From the NCBI GenBank assembly GCA_937967705.1, contig CALCJG010000378.1:1-8345 (forward strand): a DNA stretch of 8,345 nt. The letters run 5' to 3'. The position numbers and the translations under genes are program-made. Shown here in pieces: positions 5,308 through 8,345 of this stretch. Origin of the DNA: an uncultured Spirochaetia bacterium (GTDB taxonomy: Bacteria; Spirochaetota; UBA4802; JAGODF01). Numbering within the stretch: position 1 is the first letter of the stretch; each line of letters starts with the position of its first letter. Below the pieces are notes generated by a model. It was not told the origin of the DNA, did no database searches, and worked only from the letters and a program-made list of their open reading frames with translations.

Positions 5308-7023
5308 ATGAGAAATATTACGCTGGGCAAAATAAAGATGGCAAAAAACATGATCCGCTCGCTGATGATATTCATGAGCCGGGAGCTGCGGAGGGGCACC
5401 CTGAAGGACAACTTCCGGGGCATGCTGAAGCTGGAGATCAAGAAGGAGATGTCCTGGGCGGAGCTTCTCGGCGAACAGGCGCGGCGTTACGGCAAGAGGA
5501 CCTTCCTCTCCTTCGAGGGGAGGGACTACAGCTTCCGGGAGATGGAGGAGAACGCCTGCCGCATGGCCCGTTTCTTTCTGAAACTCGGGGGCGGCCGGGG
5601 AAAGGGCGCGGCCCTGGTGATGGAGAACAGCCCCTCCTTCCTGGACGTTTTCATCGGGCTTCAGAAGATCGGCATGTACACCGTTCCCGTCAACACCTCC
5701 CTCAAGGGCGACAGCCTGCAGTATATCCTGGATCACTGCGACGCGGAATTCCTGGTGATCGACGACACCTTTCTCGACCAGCTGGACAGGATCCGGGAAC
5801 GCCTCCCCAAGATCAAAAAGATCCTCGTCTACCCCGCGGGGGGTAACGGCATCCGGAGCCGGGAACTGGGCGAGGACAGCCTCCTCCTGAGCGAAGCCCT
5901 GCAGATGCCCGCCACGGACCCCGGCGTGGGGTATGATCCGGACGACATCTGCTTCATCACCTACACATCAGGAACCACTGGACTGCCCAAGGGCGTGGTC
6001 TACCGCTACCGCAAATCCTCGGTCAAGCTGCTCTCCCTGGTGGCCCACATGCTCTACCGGAAGAAGGACGTCCTCTACACCGCCATGAAGCTCTTTCACG
6101 GAAACGCCCTCTTCGTTACCGTAACCTGCGGTCTCTGCGTGGGGGCCCGGGTGGTCCTGTCCCGCAAGTTTTCCGCCAGCCGGTTCTGGGAGGAGATAAG
6201 GCGGCACGGGATCACCTCCTTCAACACCATCGGGGCCATGATCCCCATCCTGATGAAACAGCCGGAAGACCCCGGGGACGGGAAGAACCGGGTGCGCTTC
6301 ATCCTTTCTGCCGCCTGTCCCTCGGATCTCTGGGAAAAGTTTGAACGGCGTTATAATCTCACCATCTACGAGGCCTACGGGGCGGTGGACGGCGGCGGAA
6401 AGACCATCCTCAACCTGGGAACGGCCCCTGTCGGTTCCATAGGGAAGCCCCCGATGAACACGAAATACCGCATCGTCGACGCAGAGATGAAGGACGTTCC
6501 TGAGGGGGAGGGCGGCGAGCTGATCTTTGCGGCCCCCAAAAACACCGGTAAGGGCGGTTCCGTGGAGTATTACAAGAACGAGAAGGCCACCAGCGAGAAG
6601 GCGGGAAGCGACTGGATCTTTACAGGCGACATCATGCGCCGGGACCGAAAGGGGTATCTCTACTTCGTGGGACGCAGCACCGAATCAATGCGCATCAAGG
6701 GGGAGAACGTCTCCGCTTTCGAGGTGGAACAGGCCCTGCAGAAGCATCCCGACGTCATGGAGGCGGCGGTCTACGCGGTTCCCTCGGAACTGGCGGAGGA
6801 CGATATCATGGCCAGCGTGACCCTCGTGGAGGGCAGGAAAACTCCCGAGAAGGATATCCTGGAATACGTGAAGGAAAACCTGCCGCACTTTGCCGTACCT
6901 CGTTTCCTGAGGATCGTGGAGGATTTTCCCAAGACCGAAACCTTCCGTATAAAGAAGAAAGAGGTGGAAGAGATGGGCATCGCCGCGGGCACCTACGATG
7001 CCCAGAAGGAAGCCTACGTCTGA
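5308..7023 (+). CDS. FATP/long-chain-type acyl-CoA synthetase (AMP-forming)
   Basis: This 571-residue ANL-superfamily enzyme should activate a carboxylic acid with ATP to an acyl-adenylate and then to acyl-CoA. Motifs in order: phosphate loop YTSGTTGLPKG at 219-229; EAYGAVDGG at 355-363 (Asp where Glu is usual after YGA); TGD at 439-441; and the hinge region GRSTESMRIKGENVS at 455-469. The YLYFVGR...KGENVSAFEVE layout resembles FATP/very-long-chain and carnitine-CoA-ligase-like synthetases. At the A10 motif the sequence is PKTETFRIKK (541-550), with Arg547 where the adenylation lysine is normally placed. The first ~45 residues contain a basic, Met-rich amphipathic stretch that could associate with membrane. 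The ATG at 5308 has GGGAGGA just upstream and lies 11 bp after the thiolase stop, so the two are an operon. The 3' end overlaps the convergent regulator gene by 10 nt. The likely substrate is a fatty or other hydrophobic acid, by family only. Confidence 0.9.
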   Translation: MRNITLGKIKMAKNMIRSLMIFMSRELRRGTLKDNFRGMLKLEIKKEMSWAELLGEQARRYGKRTFLSFEGRDYSFREMEENACRMARFFLKLGGGRGKGAALVMENSPSFLDVFIGLQKIGMYTVPVNTSLKGDSLQYILDHCDAEFLVIDDTFLDQLDRIRERLPKIKKILVYPAGGNGIRSRELGEDSLLLSEALQMPATDPGVGYDPDDICFITYTSGTTGLPKGVVYRYRKSSVKLLSLVAHMLYRKKDVLYTAMKLFHGNALFVTVTCGLCVGARVVLSRKFSASRFWEEIRRHGITSFNTIGAMIPILMKQPEDPGDGKNRVRFILSAACPSDLWEKFERRYNLTIYEAYGAVDGGGKTILNLGTAPVGSIGKPPMNTKYRIVDAEMKDVPEGEGGELIFAAPKNTGKGGSVEYYKNEKATSEKAGSDWIFTGDIMRRDRKGYLYFVGRSTESMRIKGENVSAFEVEQALQKHPDVMEAAVYAVPSELAEDDIMASVTLVEGRKTPEKDILEYVKENLPHFAVPRFLRIVEDFPKTETFRIKKKEVEEMGIAAGTYDAQKEAYV

Positions 7024-8298
7024 TCCCCGTCACGCATCATCTGCCGGTATTCGTTGGGCGTCAGATTCGTCTGGCGCTTGAACTGCCGGTGGAAGTGCGT
7101 CAGGTTGTCGAAACCGACGTGATAGGCGATGTCGATGATCTTCGCGTCGGTTTCCAGCAGCAGGTCCCGGGCGGCGTCGATGCGTTTGGCGTTGATGTAG
7201 TTGGAGATGTTGGTCCCGGCGGTCTTCCGGAATATCTGCCCCATGTAATCCTCGTTCAGCCCGAAGCGTGAAGCCAGCTCCCTGCGGCTGTAGCGCTCCA
7301 TGTAATGCCCGTCCAGATACTCAATCACATCGTTGATCATGTCCCGGGGCTCCGGCTTGCTGCCGGTTTTCTGTATGGTCTTTAAGGTCCTCTGGAAGCG
7401 CTGCGACTTCCTCAGGAGGGCACGGTAGAGATCGTCGTTTTCCCTTTTGGTTCTCTCGAAATCGTAGATGTAGTAGAAGGCGTAGAGCGTGAAGACCAGG
7501 GGGACGTGAATGAAGATCACCAGCGGCAGGTCCTGGTACTGGTAGGTCATTAGGTAATAGGAGTTGCGCAGCACCGAAACCGGCACGGGGACGGCTATGA
7601 AGAGAAAGTACCAGTAGCGCCGGGGATCGTCGTAAACCGAGCGGAAGAAGAGAACCGCCGCACCCACGATGTAGAGGTTCCCCAGGATGAGGGCCGCACT
7701 GCCGCCGTAGTGTATGAGAGCCCGGGTGTCCGGAGCCGCGGCAATGACAAGGCCCGCCGGGAGGAAGAGGGCCAGGGGGGCGTATGTCAGGGCGGGCCTC
7801 TTTTCCCCCAGAAACTCCTTGACCCCCAGGAAGGCAAAGAGATTGACCAGGGCGTAGAGGGAGAGCAGTCCCTTGAAGCGCAGGAGTCCCGGAAGAGGCG
7901 CCGGGGTCTCCAGGGTCAGCAGGGCCGCCAGGAAGGTGAGCAGGGCGATGAGGGAGAAGAAGAGGTATTCCTTTTTGCTCCGCTGGGTGAGATAGAGTAT
8001 GAGCAGGCCCAGGAAGAAGAGGGCGTTGAGCACCAGGGAGGTGGTGCTGACCATCAGGGGGCCGTAGGAATCCAGGATGTCCCGGAAGGGGTTGGCCGAT
8101 GTGTCCCGTATCTCCACCGTCCCGCTGATGCCGTTGATCACGTGGGAGAAGACCCTGAGGGCGATCACGTTATCCCCGTCGAAGTTGATGAAGGATTCCG
8201 GGATGATATAGCGCCGGGGGTTCTGCCAGGCCAGGCTGTAGAGGAGGTTGCCCTCCCGCGGTATGATGCCGTTGGAGCCGATCAGGCGCCCGTTGATG
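7014..8298 (-). CDS. Membrane-bound 7TM sensor-AraC transcriptional regulator, 5' end missing
   Basis: 427 residues are visible; the N terminus is lost at the contig end. The first ~60 residues (8298 to about 8110) are the end of an extracytoplasmic beta-sandwich like those of 7TMR-DISM sensors or GH2 sugar-binding folds (NGRLIGSNG, RRYIIPESFINFDGDN, VIALRV). Seven hydrophobic helices follow, roughly 8051-7460 (for example VLNALFFLGLLILYL and LPLVIFIHVPLVFTLYAFYY). Next come a charged linker and a C-terminal AraC domain (about 7343-7035) with two helix-turn-helices: RRELASRFGLNEDYMGQIFRK, and IIDIAYHVGFDNLTHFHRQF with the family signature into NLTPNEYR. It would thus sense a signal outside or within the membrane and bind DNA while anchored. 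A GTG at 8168 is in frame but lies inside the beta-sandwich, so it is not the start. The gene converges on the synthetase gene with 10 nt of overlap. Its targets may include the neighbouring operons, but this is inference. Confidence 0.92.
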
Positions 8299-8345
8299 AG
8301 ATCGGAAGAGCGTCGTGTAGGGAAAGAGTGTAGATCTCGGTGGTC
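8299..8345 (+). other. Illumina TruSeq adapter contamination at contig end
   Basis: From A8299 to the last base the sequence matches, for all 47 bases, the reverse complement of the TruSeq universal adapter as I know it. It begins AGATCGGAAGAGCGTCGTGT and later reads AGATCTCGGTGGTC. A8299 would be the A-tail base, so biological sequence ends at 8298. Translated in one plus-strand frame it yields the tail IGRASCRERV, a peptide known from adapter-contaminated protein records. Confidence 0.98.

Noticed and set aside
8166..8168. GTG at 8168 as start of the AraC-type regulator
   Set aside because: The open frame continues upstream to 8298 with beta-sandwich sequence typical of this sensor type, so the GTG is an internal valine codon.
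7710..8333. 207-codon plus-strand open frame at the right end
   Set aside because: It is antisense to the 7TM region of the AraC-type regulator, and its last residues (IGRASCRERV) are encoded by sequencing adapter.
1..8345. tRNA, rRNA, CRISPR arrays, insertion sequences
   Set aside because: I saw no spaced direct-repeat arrays, transposase motifs, terminal inverted repeats or tRNA-like cloverleaf sequence. The DNA outside genes is limited to 3454-3895 and short gaps.

Overview
The window holds six protein-coding genes in GC-rich DNA. Two are cut by the window ends. The genes form a divergent lipid or acyl-CoA metabolism cluster followed by a membrane-bound AraC-type regulator. The last 47 bases (8299-8345) are not genomic: they match the reverse complement of the Illumina TruSeq universal adapter, so the real sequence stops at 8298.

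Layout. The leftward operon starts at 3453. It encodes two homologous subunits of a 2-hydroxyacyl-CoA dehydratase / benzoyl-CoA-reductase-type enzyme (3453-2041 and 2044-863, overlapping by 4 nt), then a GMC-family FAD oxidoreductase (829 to beyond base 1). A 442-bp divergent intergenic region (3454-3895) holds candidate promoters for both directions, several perfect palindromes, a GC-rich hairpin and a short rightward intrinsic terminator. The rightward operon encodes an SCP2-type thiolase (3896-5296) and, 11 bp later, a FATP-like acyl-CoA synthetase (5308-7023). Converging on it, with a 10-nt overlap of 3' ends, is a leftward gene (7014-8298, 5' end missing). It encodes a 7TMR-DISM-like sensor: the end of a periplasmic beta-sandwich, seven membrane helices, then a cytoplasmic AraC DNA-binding domain.

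How the genes may work together (inference). The synthetase would activate a carboxylic acid to its CoA thioester. The thiolase would make or cleave a C-C bond on an acyl-CoA. The dehydratase pair would perform a radical, iron-sulfur-dependent dehydration or reduction of an acyl-CoA. The GMC enzyme would oxidise an alcohol or another hydrophobic substrate. The membrane AraC protein is a candidate regulator that senses something outside the cytoplasm. No substrate can be read from the sequence. The ATP-dependent activator that this dehydratase family normally needs is not in the window.

Organism. Oxygen-sensitive dehydratase chemistry points to an anaerobe or facultative anaerobe. AraC proteins fused to seven-helix DISM sensors are frequent in spirochaetes (for example Leptospiraceae) and also occur in Bacteroidetes and others. 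A GC-rich spirochaete or similar environmental bacterium fits, but this is a low-confidence guess. The adapter at the very end suggests that the window end is the end of an assembled contig.
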